Shown one piece after another: positions 8,373-16,923 of a stretch of DNA of 57,740 nucleotides. The notes beneath the pieces were generated by a model. It made no database searches. It was not told where the DNA came from and saw nothing but the letters and a program-made list of their open reading frames with translations. The translations under genes and the position numbers were made by a program. Numbering within the stretch: position 1 is the stretch's first letter; the number at the start of each line of letters is the position of its first letter. The stretch comes from Paenibacillus cremeus (GTDB lineage Bacteria; Bacillota; Bacilli; Paenibacillales; NBRC-103111), in contig NZ_VNJI01000050.1 in NCBI RefSeq assembly GCF_007786445.1, forward strand, positions 1-57,740, read 5' to 3'.

Positions 8373-8385
8373 GGGGGAATTTATT

Positions 8386-10962
8386 GTGAGGAAGACACCA
8401 TTTCTGGGGGGCATTTTGGCGCTGTCCCTGCTGGCCTCGACGGCTCCAGGAGCGACCAGCTTGGCTGTGGCGCAGGCTGCACCGATCGCACTCATCCTAA
8501 ACGGCAGTCCGGTGACCTTTACGGTAGCTCCGCAGCTGGTCGGGAGCACTATGATGGTACCTCTCCGCGACCTCTCCGAGGCGCTCGGCGTGACGGTAGA
8601 TTGGGACGAGACCGATCAGACAGCCTCCGCCTCGAAGGGCGAGCGCTCCATTCAGCTGACCGTCGGCAGCAAGGAAGCCAAGCGTAACGGACAATCCGTC
8701 GTGATCGGCGAGGGGCCGCAGATTGCAAACGGCAAGCTGCTCGTTCCGCTGCGCTTTTTCAGCGAAACGTTCGACTTCAATGTGTATTGGGACGGCCTGA
8801 ACCTAAGCGTATCGATCGTGGACGCGGACAAAAGCTTGCCGACCGTCGGCTCGCTGGACCGGCTGCAGGAGCTGCTGAAGGATTCCGCAGTCGCAAGCAG
8901 TGCTACAGGTGTAGGCTCCGGCGCCATGCTAGGCGTCACCTCCATGGTCAGATCCGAGGCTGCCGTGGCTTCGGACGCGAAATCGGCTGCCCCAGCGGCT
9001 GGTGCAGCCGCACCAAGTGCAAGTGCTAAAGCACCAACAGCTGCTCCGGCGTCTCCGGTGGCGGATGCCGCACCGGGATATTCCTCCACGAACGTGCAGG
9101 TTCAAGGAGTGGACGAGGCCGATGTGATCAAAACCGATGGCCAGTACATCTATCAAGTTAACCGGAACCGAGTCCTCGTCTCCAAGGCGTATCCGGCTGA
9201 GAGCATGACTGTCGTCAGCAGCGTCTATTGGTCTGATCCTAATTTTAACCCAAGGGAAATTTACGTGGATAATCAGCACCTGGTTGTCGTGGGAAGCACC
9301 TTCTACCCTGCCCCGGTCCCTGCTGGATCACAGCCTCAGCAGAATCAAGGCTCCGGTGGAGCAGCTGTGCCAATGCCGGCGGTCGATCAGCCGAGTGTGC
9401 AGGCGTTTCCTGCAGACAGCATAAACAGCATCAGCAGCAAAAAGCTGTTGATCTATCCGGGTTATCGCGGTGGACGCTCCATGACCAAGACGCTCGTTTA
9501 TGAGCTGGGGGACCGTACGAACCTGAAGCAGGTGCGCGAAGCGGAGCTCGAGGGCAACTATCTCTCCTCGCGCAAAGTGGGCGACTCCCTGTACGTCGTG
9601 ACGAATAAATATATGAACTATTACGGCCTGCTGCGCACGGACGCGACCCCGGCCGAGAAGCAGGATGCCGCTGCTACGCCGGTTTACCGCGATTCAGCAG
9701 CCGGTGACAGTTTGGTCTCGATCGGCTATGAGGATATCCGCTATTTCCCTAAAGCGATTGAACCGAATTACCTGCTCGTAGGCGGCATGAACCTCAGCCG
9801 TTCGGACCAAAAAATGCAGGTGACCAGCTATCTGGGCTCCGGGCAAAACGTGTACGCTTCACAGTCGAATTTGTACATTGCCGTGAACGAATATGAAAAA
9901 GCGGCAGCGACGACAGACCCTGTACCTATGCCTGCAACATCACCAGGAACGCCAGCCGTCATGCCGGTTCCGATCATTCCTAGGCCAGTGGATTCCAGCA
10001 CCGCCATCTATAAATTCGCAATGAACGATGGATCAGTCCGGTACACGGGACGAGGCAAAGTGCCGGGCCATCCGCTGAATCAATATTCCATGGATGAGCA
10101 GGACGGCTACTTCCGCATCGCCACGACGAGCGGCGAGACATGGCGCAACGACGAATTCACGTCGAAAAACAATGTGTACGTCTTAAACGAAGCGATGAGC
10201 GTCACTGGAAAAATCGAGGACATCGCGCCAGGAGAACGGATCTACTCTGTCCGGTATGCCGGCAATCGCGCCTACATGGTCACCTTCAAGCAAGTAGATC
10301 CGCTATTTGTCATCGACCTGAAGGACCCTACAGCACCTAAAATCGTCGGCAAGCTGAAAATTCCAGGTTACAGCGATTATTTACAGCCTTATGATGAGAA
10401 CCACATCATTGGCTTCGGTAAAGATGCCGTCGTGCTTCCAAACAAGAACGCACCGGCAGGCACGGATACCGGTATCGCTTATTATCAAGGCATGAAGCTG
10501 GCGATGTTTGATGTGACCGATGTGGAAAATCCGAAGGAAATGTTCAAGGAGTCGATCGGGGATCGCGGGACGGATTCGGAGCTGCTGCATAACCCGAAGG
10601 CGCTGCTCTTCTCCAAAGAGAAAAACCTGCTAGCCTTCCCGATAACCGTAACAGAGGTCAAAGATAAATCGAATCCGACCGCCTACGGCGAATTCGCCTT
10701 CCAAGGAGCTTATGTGTACCAGCTCGATCTTGAAAAAGGCTTCCAGCTTCGCGGCAAAATTACGCATTACACCGCCGAGGATCTGCAAAAATCCGGGTAC
10801 AAGGGCTATGTATACGGTAAAAACATTGAGCGCCTCTTGTACATTGGCGATACGCTGTATTCCTCCTCGCAGAGCCAGCTCAAGGCCAATGACCTGAAGG
10901 ATCTGCACGAAATCGGGAGTTTGACCCTGCCGGCCCCAACGCCAAAAAAGCCAAAGCCGTAA
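8386..10962 (+). CDS. Secreted beta-propeller protein with copper-amine-oxidase-type N-domain
   Basis: The 858-aa protein starts at GTG 8386 after AAGGGGG; a longer frame upstream runs through the direct repeats and lacks a site. A signal peptide (about residues 1-30, ending near AVAQA) is followed by a copper-amine-oxidase N-terminal-like stalk domain with two MVPLRDLSE/LVPLRFFSE repeats. Then comes an Ala/Pro/Ser-rich linker and a large domain opening with VQGVDEADVIKTDGQYIYQ, the hallmark of the secreted beta-propeller family (Pfam Beta_propel). Function is unknown; export and attachment to the cell envelope are inferred from the architecture. It is monocistronic, with its own upstream repeats and a terminator. 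Confidence 0.9.
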   Translation: MRKTPFLGGILALSLLASTAPGATSLAVAQAAPIALILNGSPVTFTVAPQLVGSTMMVPLRDLSEALGVTVDWDETDQTASASKGERSIQLTVGSKEAKRNGQSVVIGEGPQIANGKLLVPLRFFSETFDFNVYWDGLNLSVSIVDADKSLPTVGSLDRLQELLKDSAVASSATGVGSGAMLGVTSMVRSEAAVASDAKSAAPAAGAAAPSASAKAPTAAPASPVADAAPGYSSTNVQVQGVDEADVIKTDGQYIYQVNRNRVLVSKAYPAESMTVVSSVYWSDPNFNPREIYVDNQHLVVVGSTFYPAPVPAGSQPQQNQGSGGAAVPMPAVDQPSVQAFPADSINSISSKKLLIYPGYRGGRSMTKTLVYELGDRTNLKQVREAELEGNYLSSRKVGDSLYVVTNKYMNYYGLLRTDATPAEKQDAAATPVYRDSAAGDSLVSIGYEDIRYFPKAIEPNYLLVGGMNLSRSDQKMQVTSYLGSGQNVYASQSNLYIAVNEYEKAAATTDPVPMPATSPGTPAVMPVPIIPRPVDSSTAIYKFAMNDGSVRYTGRGKVPGHPLNQYSMDEQDGYFRIATTSGETWRNDEFTSKNNVYVLNEAMSVTGKIEDIAPGERIYSVRYAGNRAYMVTFKQVDPLFVIDLKDPTAPKIVGKLKIPGYSDYLQPYDENHIIGFGKDAVVLPNKNAPAGTDTGIAYYQGMKLAMFDVTDVENPKEMFKESIGDRGTDSELLHNPKALLFSKEKNLLAFPITVTEVKDKSNPTAYGEFAFQGAYVYQLDLEKGFQLRGKITHYTAEDLQKSGYKGYVYGKNIERLLYIGDTLYSSSQSQLKANDLKDLHEIGSLTLPAPTPKKPKP

Positions 10963-10974
10963 GGCTTGGCTTTT
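10946..10974 (+). terminator. Terminator overlapping the beta-propeller stop codon
   Basis: AAAAGCCAAAGCC pairs with GGCTTGGCTTTT around the TAA, with one bulged base. Confidence 0.75.
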
Positions 10975-11051
10975 GGGCCTCCATCAAGTACAATGGCTAA
11001 AGAGAAATTAGGTTGCTGCCTGGCTTGGCAGCGTTTGGAGGCACAATCGGC

Positions 11052-11162
11052 ATGGTTACCGGAATTATTATTCTCTGCGTTGTAGTCGCCCTCGTCATCT
11101 CGTGGAGCGCCATCTATGTCACGAATAAAGCATATGCTCGCAAAGACCGAGACGACGATTAA
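11052..11162 (+). CDS. Small membrane protein, YtzI-like (36 aa)
   Basis: ATG 11052 is preceded by GGAGG ten bases upstream. The peptide is one N-terminal transmembrane helix (about residues 4-24) followed by YVTNKAYARK and an acidic tail. This order of helix, TNKAY motif and charged tail resembles Bacillus YtzI, of unknown function. The final bases overlap the stop codon of the convergent DUF92 gene by four. Confidence 0.65.
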   Translation: MVTGIIILCVVVALVISWSAIYVTNKAYARKDRDDD

Positions 11163-11971
11163 TAGATGGCTAACGTAATCGCTAAGCTGACAGCTCCGCC
11201 GATCAGCGAGCTGATCATATTGACGGCGTCGTTCGTCATGAACGCCGCCCCCCGAATCGAAACCGCTACTGTCCCGCAGTGGCGGTTTTTTTCGATTTCT
11301 CGGCCGCAGACTTGGCAGCGGTACATGGCCTGCAGCACGGCGCCAAGCCACGAATCGGCGAGCGAGCCGGCCAGCCCTCCGGCGAGGCCCAGCAGCGCCA
11401 GCGCCGCAGCGGTGCTGGCGTAGCCTGGGGCTGCGGGTGCGCGCAGCGCCCAGGCCACGGCGCTGATGAAGAGGCCTCCGGCGCAGGAAGCGGCGAAGCC
11501 GAGCGGCGTGATGCCGCCCGAAGTGCCGGCGGGCACGGTACGGCCGCTGACGATGGAGCGTGGCAGCGTGCGGCTGAGGCCGCCGATCTCCGTCGCCCAC
11601 GTGTCCGCGTTCACCGTGGCCATGACGCCGACGAAGGCGGCCCACCACGCCGGGTGAGGCGTTATGGCGTTGCCTAGGCACAGCACAAGCCCGAGCCCGC
11701 CGTTGGCCAGCACCTGCCCCGCGTCCCGGCGTCCGCTCTTGGCGTAGCCGCTTTCCAGCGCCGCCTTCTTGCGGCTTTTCCACTTGGAGAGCAGCGTGGA
11801 CGAAAGAAAGAACGCGATCAGCGTTCCGAACCATGCGAGACTGCCGGCCGCATACATCAGCGTCCCTAGAATGACGGCTGCCACCATTCCGGAGAGCGTC
11901 AGTGAGCGCTTCATGTAAGCCGCTCCGGCGATCACGAGGCTGCCAACGAGTCCAATGACTACTTCGAGCAT
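11159..11971 (-). CDS. DUF92 family integral membrane protein
   Basis: The 270-aa product has about six to seven membrane spans and the DUF92 motifs RRDAGQVLANGG near residue 82, NADTWATEIG near 121 and SRGGITP-like TSGGITPLG near 150. Plant VTE6 and human TMEM19 belong to this family; VTE6 phosphorylates phytyl phosphate, but bacterial members are uncharacterised, so a prenyl-phosphate kinase role here is only a possibility. A short MYRCQVCGREIEK segment with two cysteines lies near the C-terminus. ATG 11971 is chosen for GGAGG five bases upstream; a GTG four codons earlier overlaps that site. Confidence 0.85.
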   Translation of the reverse strand: MLEVVIGLVGSLVIAGAAYMKRSLTLSGMVAAVILGTLMYAAGSLAWFGTLIAFFLSSTLLSKWKSRKKAALESGYAKSGRRDAGQVLANGGLGLVLCLGNAITPHPAWWAAFVGVMATVNADTWATEIGGLSRTLPRSIVSGRTVPAGTSGGITPLGFAASCAGGLFISAVAWALRAPAAPGYASTAAALALLGLAGGLAGSLADSWLGAVLQAMYRCQVCGREIEKNRHCGTVAVSIRGAAFMTNDAVNMISSLIGGAVSLAITLAIY

Positions 11972-12110
11972 AGTGTCCTCCACCTCTCTTCCATTACGCG
12001 TTCCGGTGAATTTTGCAGCTTTTTGACGAAATCTTAGGTTTACAAGGCTACAGACATTATAATATGATTTTGGTAATTATGGAAAACGGTCATCAGAGGA
12101 GAGGATCCGA

Positions 12111-13283
12111 GTGCACGAATCGTATGAGCTGGAGGAAATAAGGGTGAAGCAAGACTTGGAACCGCAGGAGATGCTGCGTGTCATTTTCGATTATGCCGCC
12201 AAAATCGCCAACGAGCGCCGATTGGATCACCTGCTCATGCTGATGGCCGATATGGGACGCGAGATGATTGTATCCGACCGCTGTACCGTCTGGCTGCTCG
12301 ACCGGCATAAGCAAGAGCTGTATTCGACCGTAGCCCATGGCGTCCCCCCGCTTCGCCTGCCTATGAGCGCCGGCTTGGTCGGACATGCCGTCACGACGGG
12401 ACAGCCGATTTTTATCGATGATGCCTATACGAACGAAGAATTCAAAGACGTACTGCAAAAAGGTGCCGTCCAGATGGATCAACAGACCGGCTATCGCACC
12501 AAGGCGCTGATGGTCGTTCCCTTCCGCAATAACGAGGGCGAAATTATGGGTGCTTATCAGGCGATCAACAAGCTCACGAAAGGTGAGCAGTTCACACCGA
12601 AGGACCTGGATCACTTGACCCTGGCTGCCTCCTATGCCGGGAAGTCGCTCGAATCGGCGCTGCTCAGCAATGAGATCGAGGAGACGCAGAAGGAGATTAT
12701 TTTCACCATGGGGGAAATCGGCGAGAGCCGGTCCAAGGAAACGGGCAATCACGTCAAACGGGTGGCGGAATACTCCTACCTGCTGGCCCTCGGACTTGGC
12801 ATGAGCGAAGAAGAAGCGGACCTGCTCAAAGTAGCATCGCCTATGCACGATATCGGCAAAGTGGCGATCCCCGACGCGGTGTTGAAAAAGCCCGGAAAGC
12901 TCACCGACGATGAATTCGATGTCATGAAGTCGCATACGCTCATCGGATACAACCTGCTCAAAAGCTCCAAACGGCAAATCCTCAAAACCGCCGCCATCGT
13001 GGCCCATCAGCATCATGAGAAATGGAACGGACGCGGCTACCCCTGCGGTCTGCAGGGCGAGGAAATTCACATCTTTGGCCGCATCACAGCGATTGCGGAC
13101 GTGTTTGATGCACTCGGGAGCGATCGTGTGTACAAGAAGGCGTGGGAGCTGGACCGCATTCTGAATTTGTTCAAGGAGGAGCGCGGTCATCACTTTGATC
13201 CGCAGGTGGTGGATGTGTTCATGGAGCAGCTGCCTAAGATTTTGAAGGTGCGTGACCAATACTCAGATCTGGCCTTAGCCTAA
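12111..13283 (+). CDS. GAF-HD-GYP domain protein, probable c-di-GMP phosphodiesterase
   Basis: The 390-aa protein starts at GTG 12111 after GAGGAGAGG. A GAF domain spans about residues 30-185. The HD-GYP domain spans about 195-380, with the HD pair in MHDIGKVAIPD near residue 246, KSHTLIGY, HHEKWNGRGYP near residue 305 and the DVFDAL metal ligand segment. All HD-GYP signature residues are present, so hydrolysis of c-di-GMP to GMP is expected, gated by whatever the GAF domain senses. The protein is cytosolic. It is monocistronic and ends at a long hairpin. Confidence 0.92.
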   Translation: MHESYELEEIRVKQDLEPQEMLRVIFDYAAKIANERRLDHLLMLMADMGREMIVSDRCTVWLLDRHKQELYSTVAHGVPPLRLPMSAGLVGHAVTTGQPIFIDDAYTNEEFKDVLQKGAVQMDQQTGYRTKALMVVPFRNNEGEIMGAYQAINKLTKGEQFTPKDLDHLTLAASYAGKSLESALLSNEIEETQKEIIFTMGEIGESRSKETGNHVKRVAEYSYLLALGLGMSEEEADLLKVASPMHDIGKVAIPDAVLKKPGKLTDDEFDVMKSHTLIGYNLLKSSKRQILKTAAIVAHQHHEKWNGRGYPCGLQGEEIHIFGRITAIADVFDALGSDRVYKKAWELDRILNLFKEERGHHFDPQVVDVFMEQLPKILKVRDQYSDLALA

Positions 13284-13295
13284 AAAATATACGAA

Positions 13296-13336
13296 GGGGC
13301 GGTCCCCAAGTAGGTTTCAGCTACTTGGACCGCCCC
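13296..13336. terminator. Long hairpin between convergent genes
   Basis: GGGGCGGTCC-CAAGTAG pairs with CTACTTGG-ACCGCCCC, about 17 base pairs. Adjacent AT-rich runs make it a likely two-way terminator for the HD-GYP and esterase genes. Confidence 0.65.
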
Positions 13337-13342
13337 ATTGAT

Positions 13343-14482
13343 TTATTGGCTTGTGCTCGCGAACGTAATAAATTGCAGCCAGTCGTATTCGGTCATATCA
13401 TGCTTCCCCGTCCTCAGGTGATACCCCATTGCCCGGCTATGCATTGGAGAGTCCGGCAGCGGCATACGTTTTATGCCCAGCCCTTCCAGCCCATAGAGCT
13501 TATATACCGGTTCGGCATAAACAAGCGATAGAAACTCCGACTCCGGATCAGCCCATAAATCCTCCGTAGCGCTGGTTACATATACCGGCCTTGGGGCCAT
13601 TAACGCCAGGAGCATGTGCTGATCGAACGGCAGCTCGTATTCCCGGTCCTTGAACCATTTATAGTTTTCGTTGAACCAATGCGGGAATTTTTCGTTAATT
13701 TGGCCGATCGTCTCTCCTTTCTTGCCTCTTGCCAAAGCCGCCCCCGTACAACCGGAGTTATTGCTGATGACTCTGGCGAACCGCTCGTCAATCGCGCCGG
13801 CCCACAAAGCGGTTTTCCCGCCTCTTGAATGTCCGACAAGCGTTACATCGGCGGAGTCGATATCGGAATCCGTTTCCAAATAGTCCATAACCCTACAAGC
13901 GCCCCATGCCCAAGCAGCAATGGTTCCCCATGCATCGGGACTACGGCCCTCCGACTTGGAATCGAAGATCCCATGTACGCCGTTTTGAAAATCGTCATGC
14001 TCATCAGGGTCTACATCCGCGTTGTTAAATACCGCAGCGGCAAACCCTTGCGATAGAATGGTTTCAGCCGGCCAAAAGGGGGACACGTTCTCCCTTTCCG
14101 GATCCATATGCTCCAAACCGCGATTATTGATCAGCAGAAATAGAGGCGACGGCTTCGTCCGGTTCGTCGGAATAAACAGGAGCAGCTTAATACTCCCTTC
14201 GCCTCCTGAGCCTTCGTAGCGGATCTCGACTTGCTTTCGGACAGCGGCTCCATTCATCATGCCAGGCGTCGTTTCTACGTGGAAGTGTAAGGTTGATGGA
14301 CGCTGCAGCGGTTCTCTACCAAAAACAAATGTCCGGTATAGCTCTACAATCTCTGGACGGCGCTTCTGCCTCCACTGCTCGACTGCAGCTACACGGTCTC
14401 CGTCTAACGTATACAGCGGGTCAGGCAATTTACGCTCGCCGCTCTCAGGAACAAAATGCATTACGGTCGGCAGCTCTGTCAT
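13343..14482 (-). CDS. Alpha/beta hydrolase, glucuronoyl-esterase-like (CE15)
   Basis: The 379-aa product is an alpha/beta hydrolase with the nucleophile in LVGHSRGGKTALWAG near residue 215 and the CE15-type NNSGCTGAAL segment about 30 residues later. A late acidic residue (ATEDLWADPESE) and SPMHSRAMGYH complete the likely triad. CE15 enzymes cleave 4-O-methylglucuronoyl esters linking lignin and xylan. No signal peptide is visible, so a small ester carried into the cell is a more likely substrate. ATG 14482 lies six bases after AGGAGG; the earlier ATG overlaps that site. It is 18 bases downstream of the decayed PhyH gene. Confidence 0.8.
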   Translation of the reverse strand: MTELPTVMHFVPESGERKLPDPLYTLDGDRVAAVEQWRQKRRPEIVELYRTFVFGREPLQRPSTLHFHVETTPGMMNGAAVRKQVEIRYEGSGGEGSIKLLLFIPTNRTKPSPLFLLINNRGLEHMDPERENVSPFWPAETILSQGFAAAVFNNADVDPDEHDDFQNGVHGIFDSKSEGRSPDAWGTIAAWAWGACRVMDYLETDSDIDSADVTLVGHSRGGKTALWAGAIDERFARVISNNSGCTGAALARGKKGETIGQINEKFPHWFNENYKWFKDREYELPFDQHMLLALMAPRPVYVTSATEDLWADPESEFLSLVYAEPVYKLYGLEGLGIKRMPLPDSPMHSRAMGYHLRTGKHDMTEYDWLQFITFASTSQ

Positions 14483-14500
14483 CGTCATCCTCCTCGTGCT

Positions 14501-15082
14501 TCATCTAACCCTACACGCCCCACTTGGCTCTGGCTTCCTCATGGACATTGGGGTTGTTTTGTTCCAGGCATAGTGCCCTTTCGGCTTGGCTCCGATCCAC
14601 CGCTCATCTACCGGCTCTGAGCAGAGCTGATAGCGGGTGTCCGCACTAAGGCGATAGCGATTCGTCGAGTTATTCATCGAAGCATGCAGGGTGAACATCC
14701 CGAAGATAATGACATCCCCTGCGGCAAAAGAAGTTGTGGCCCACTGTCCGCCAAACTTCTCGACGATCTCCAGCGGGTCTTCCGATATCCAGCCCTTTTC
14801 GATATTGTCGCGGTCGACGTCCATTTGCCCGTACGTTTCTTTCATTTTGTGAAACCGATGTGAACCGACGCATACAGCCAGCGGGCCTTGAAGCAGTGGC
14901 ACATCCCCGAGCGGCGTCCACATCGTATACAGATTCTTCGTCCCCCGCCCCATGTACACAATATCGTAATGCGCGCCGGTGTTGTCCCCCTGAGCAATCG
15001 CCCGAGGCCATTTGAAATCGTAGGTCATCGCTTCCCCACCCAAAAAATCACGGACAAAGTCCATCACGTTAGTTCCATTCAC
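14501..15082 (-). pseudogene. Phytanoyl-CoA dioxygenase (PhyH) family, 5'-truncated and frameshifted
   Basis: About 193 codons remain of a non-heme Fe(II)/2-oxoglutarate dioxygenase. The catalytic GAHYDIVYMGRG (HxD) and the distal FTLHASMNNSTNRYRLS histidine and arginine are present, but roughly the first 100 residues of the fold are missing. The frame begins abruptly at 15082 beside an AraC remnant. A second lesion is visible at the C-terminus: one base lost from the G4 run at 14550-14553 (plus strand) shifts the frame, because the other frame reads VHEEARAKWGV and stops at 14511-14513, a normal PhyH ending. The neighbouring esterase gene probably shared its operon. Confidence 0.75.
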
Positions 15083-15098
15083 AAGCCGGTAAAATGCC

Positions 15099-15282
15099 CG
15101 CCGTCAGCACATGCCGCAAAAGCGCGGCATTCCACGGTGCCCGCCATCCGGAGACGGAGCAGCAGCTGGATGCCGCTCGTGGAAGCCGCGCAGGATGAAT
15201 TTCATTTCTCCAAGCTGTTTAAACGGCACTACGCCGTGTCTCCCAGCAAGTACCGGCAGCATTTGAGACTGGCATGTAACAG
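15099..15282 (+). pseudogene. AraC-family regulator remnant (C-terminal helix-turn-helix only)
   Basis: The plus strand encodes QDEFHFSKLFKRHYAVSPSKYR followed by residues typical of the very end of AraC/XylS DNA-binding domains. No N-terminal sensor domain or first helix-turn-helix is recognisable upstream, and there is no start codon with a ribosome binding site. Its orientation, divergent from the truncated PhyH gene, suggests an original regulator/dioxygenase divergent pair whose shared 5' region was deleted. Confidence 0.65.
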
Positions 15283-15291
15283 AAAAAAGAA

Positions 15292-15334
15292 AAAAGCACA
15301 CCAACTCCGTTCAAACAGGAATTCGAGTGCTTTT
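15292..15334 (-). terminator. Terminator of the FAH-family gene
   Basis: On the minus strand AAAAGCAC pairs with GTGCTTTT, followed by a T-rich tail (TTCTTTTTTC). Confidence 0.6.
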
Positions 15335-15341
15335 ATCCAGC

Positions 15342-15977
15342 TTATTTGGTGAGCCGTGCAGTAAACGCGCCGAACGATTCGCCGCCCCAAAGCAGCTCCA
15401 ATCGGTCTCCATCCTGGATGGCGGCCACGCCGGCCGGGGTTCCGGTATAAATGATATCGCCTTGGCCCAAGCCATAGTGACGCGCAACATAATCAATAAC
15501 GGTCTGGAAATCGAAAATCATGTCGTTCAGATTGCCCCGCTGCACCTCTTGCCCATTCTTCTCCAGCGTGTATTCGACCTGCTTCGTCTGTTCGAAGCCC
15601 GGAAACGGACGGAAGTCCGACAGCGCCGCCGAATTCAGGAAGCCTTTGGCAGGCAGCCACGGATGCCCCTTCTTCTTCACGACGGATTGTACGTCCCGCA
15701 GCGTAAAATCAATGCCGAGCGCCAGCCCGTCCACCAGCTCATCGACCGTGAGCCCCGGCTCATAGCCGCGTCCGATGCGCAGCACCAGCTCCGCCTCGTA
15801 ATGCACCTCACCGCGGGTTCCCGGCAGCTCAATGTCCTCGCCGTTAATCGCGACCAGCGCGTGCGTCGGCTTCGTGAAAATCATCGGCTCCTCCGGAATG
15901 TCATTGCCGAGCTCCGCCGCATGCAGCCCGTAATTGCGTCCAACGCAGTAAATGTTGCGAATTGTCTCGTTGTTCAT
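15342..15977 (-). CDS. Fumarylacetoacetate hydrolase (FAH) family protein
   Basis: The 211-aa protein is a compact FAH-fold enzyme like YcgM/FAHD1. The metal site is visible as VHYEAELVLRIG (two glutamates near residues 60-62) and GIDFTLRDVQ (aspartate near 88). IYTGTPAGVAAIQDGD is the family C-terminal motif. Members act as acylpyruvases, oxaloacetate decarboxylases or catechol-pathway hydrolases; the substrate here is undetermined. AAAGGATGATC precedes the ATG. It follows the AraC regulator by 67 bases on the same strand and ends at a terminator. Confidence 0.87.
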   Translation of the reverse strand: MNNETIRNIYCVGRNYGLHAAELGNDIPEEPMIFTKPTHALVAINGEDIELPGTRGEVHYEAELVLRIGRGYEPGLTVDELVDGLALGIDFTLRDVQSVVKKKGHPWLPAKGFLNSAALSDFRPFPGFEQTKQVEYTLEKNGQEVQRGNLNDMIFDFQTVIDYVARHYGLGQGDIIYTGTPAGVAAIQDGDRLELLWGGESFGAFTARLTK

Positions 15978-16044
15978 GGCTGATCATCCTTTTCCATCGA
16001 ATTCGGATCGTATGGATTCCGATTTCATTATATGCCTCGCTCAG

Positions 16045-16890
16045 TCAAATCTCAACGCGCGTTTCCAGCTTGCGGTGCTCCTCCCGGAATCGGGTGGGCG
16101 GCATGCCGTTGAGCTTTTTGAACGTTTTGCTAAAATGATACTCCTCCAAATAGCCGCACACCTCGGCGATTTCACGGATCGTCAGCTCCGAGTACATCAA
16201 AAACCGGCGCGCATGCTCATTTCGGATGTGGCTGTGATACTGCTTCGGACTCATGCCGAGCGACCTTTGGAACATTTTGCGGAGATAGGAGACCGAGATG
16301 CCGTACTGCTCAGCGAGCGATTCCATCTTGACCTCGGAGGCGTAGGCGTTCTCCAAATGATCCTTCACCTTCTCGTACGCCTGCTGGCCGGAATCGGGCG
16401 CCGTACCGTCCCGCTCCAGATTCGTATGCACCTCGTGCATAACCGCAAGCAGACTGCTCTTGCTCAGCACGGCTCCACCGCTGGAGCCGGGAACCCAGGC
16501 CTGATGCATGTGCCGAAACAGCGCACCAAGCTTCTTGGCCCGCTCCGGCTCGAACGAGCGCAGAAACGGAAGGTCCAGCTCCCTAATCGGTGTCACGCCG
16601 CCCCATCCCGGCTTATATTCCACCTCGGCGCAGTCGAACAGCACCATCGTCATCTGCAGCGGAAAGTGGGCATCCGAACGCATCGACATTTGCAAGCCGG
16701 GCGGCATGTAAGCCAGAGTACCTCCGCTGACTGCATGCTCCTGGTCCGTCACGAAGACTCCTTTGCCCTCGTGGATCCAATAGAAGGTATGAACGCCCGT
16801 ATTGTTGCGGACATCCGTCCAGCCAGGGACCGTCGGTTTGCCAAGCACCCATTCGATATGAAAGGTCAGACGGTTAAGATCGTAGGACAT
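16045..16890 (-). CDS. AraC family transcriptional regulator
   Basis: The 281-aa protein has an N-terminal cupin-like sensor region (about residues 10-150, with the GGTLAYMPPGLQMSM strand) and a C-terminal pair of helix-turn-helix motifs (about 180-275). The latter contains MESLAEQYGISVSYLRKMF and the signature CGYLEEYHFSKTFKKLNGMPP. It probably controls the neighbouring FAH-family gene or a sugar-related function, but no target is demonstrable. It starts 33 bases after the stop of the CapA-like gene, so the two are probably cotranscribed. Confidence 0.88.
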   Translation of the reverse strand: MSYDLNRLTFHIEWVLGKPTVPGWTDVRNNTGVHTFYWIHEGKGVFVTDQEHAVSGGTLAYMPPGLQMSMRSDAHFPLQMTMVLFDCAEVEYKPGWGGVTPIRELDLPFLRSFEPERAKKLGALFRHMHQAWVPGSSGGAVLSKSSLLAVMHEVHTNLERDGTAPDSGQQAYEKVKDHLENAYASEVKMESLAEQYGISVSYLRKMFQRSLGMSPKQYHSHIRNEHARRFLMYSELTIREIAEVCGYLEEYHFSKTFKKLNGMPPTRFREEHRKLETRVEI

Positions 16891-16923
16891 CGGCCCCTTC
16901 TCCTTCCCTGCTCAGCCTGCGAG

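Noticed and set aside
8263..8385. N-terminal extension of the beta-propeller protein
   Set aside because: It is translated from the direct repeats, lacks a site and would displace the signal peptide from the N-terminus.
12093..13259. 388-codon minus-strand ORF opposite the HD-GYP gene
   Set aside because: It is a shadow of the GAF-HD-GYP coding sequence with no recognisable domain.
14888..15352. 154-codon plus-strand ORF as a functional AraC regulator
   Set aside because: Only the last part matches AraC; the upstream part is antisense to PhyH, and no start with a ribosome binding site is present.
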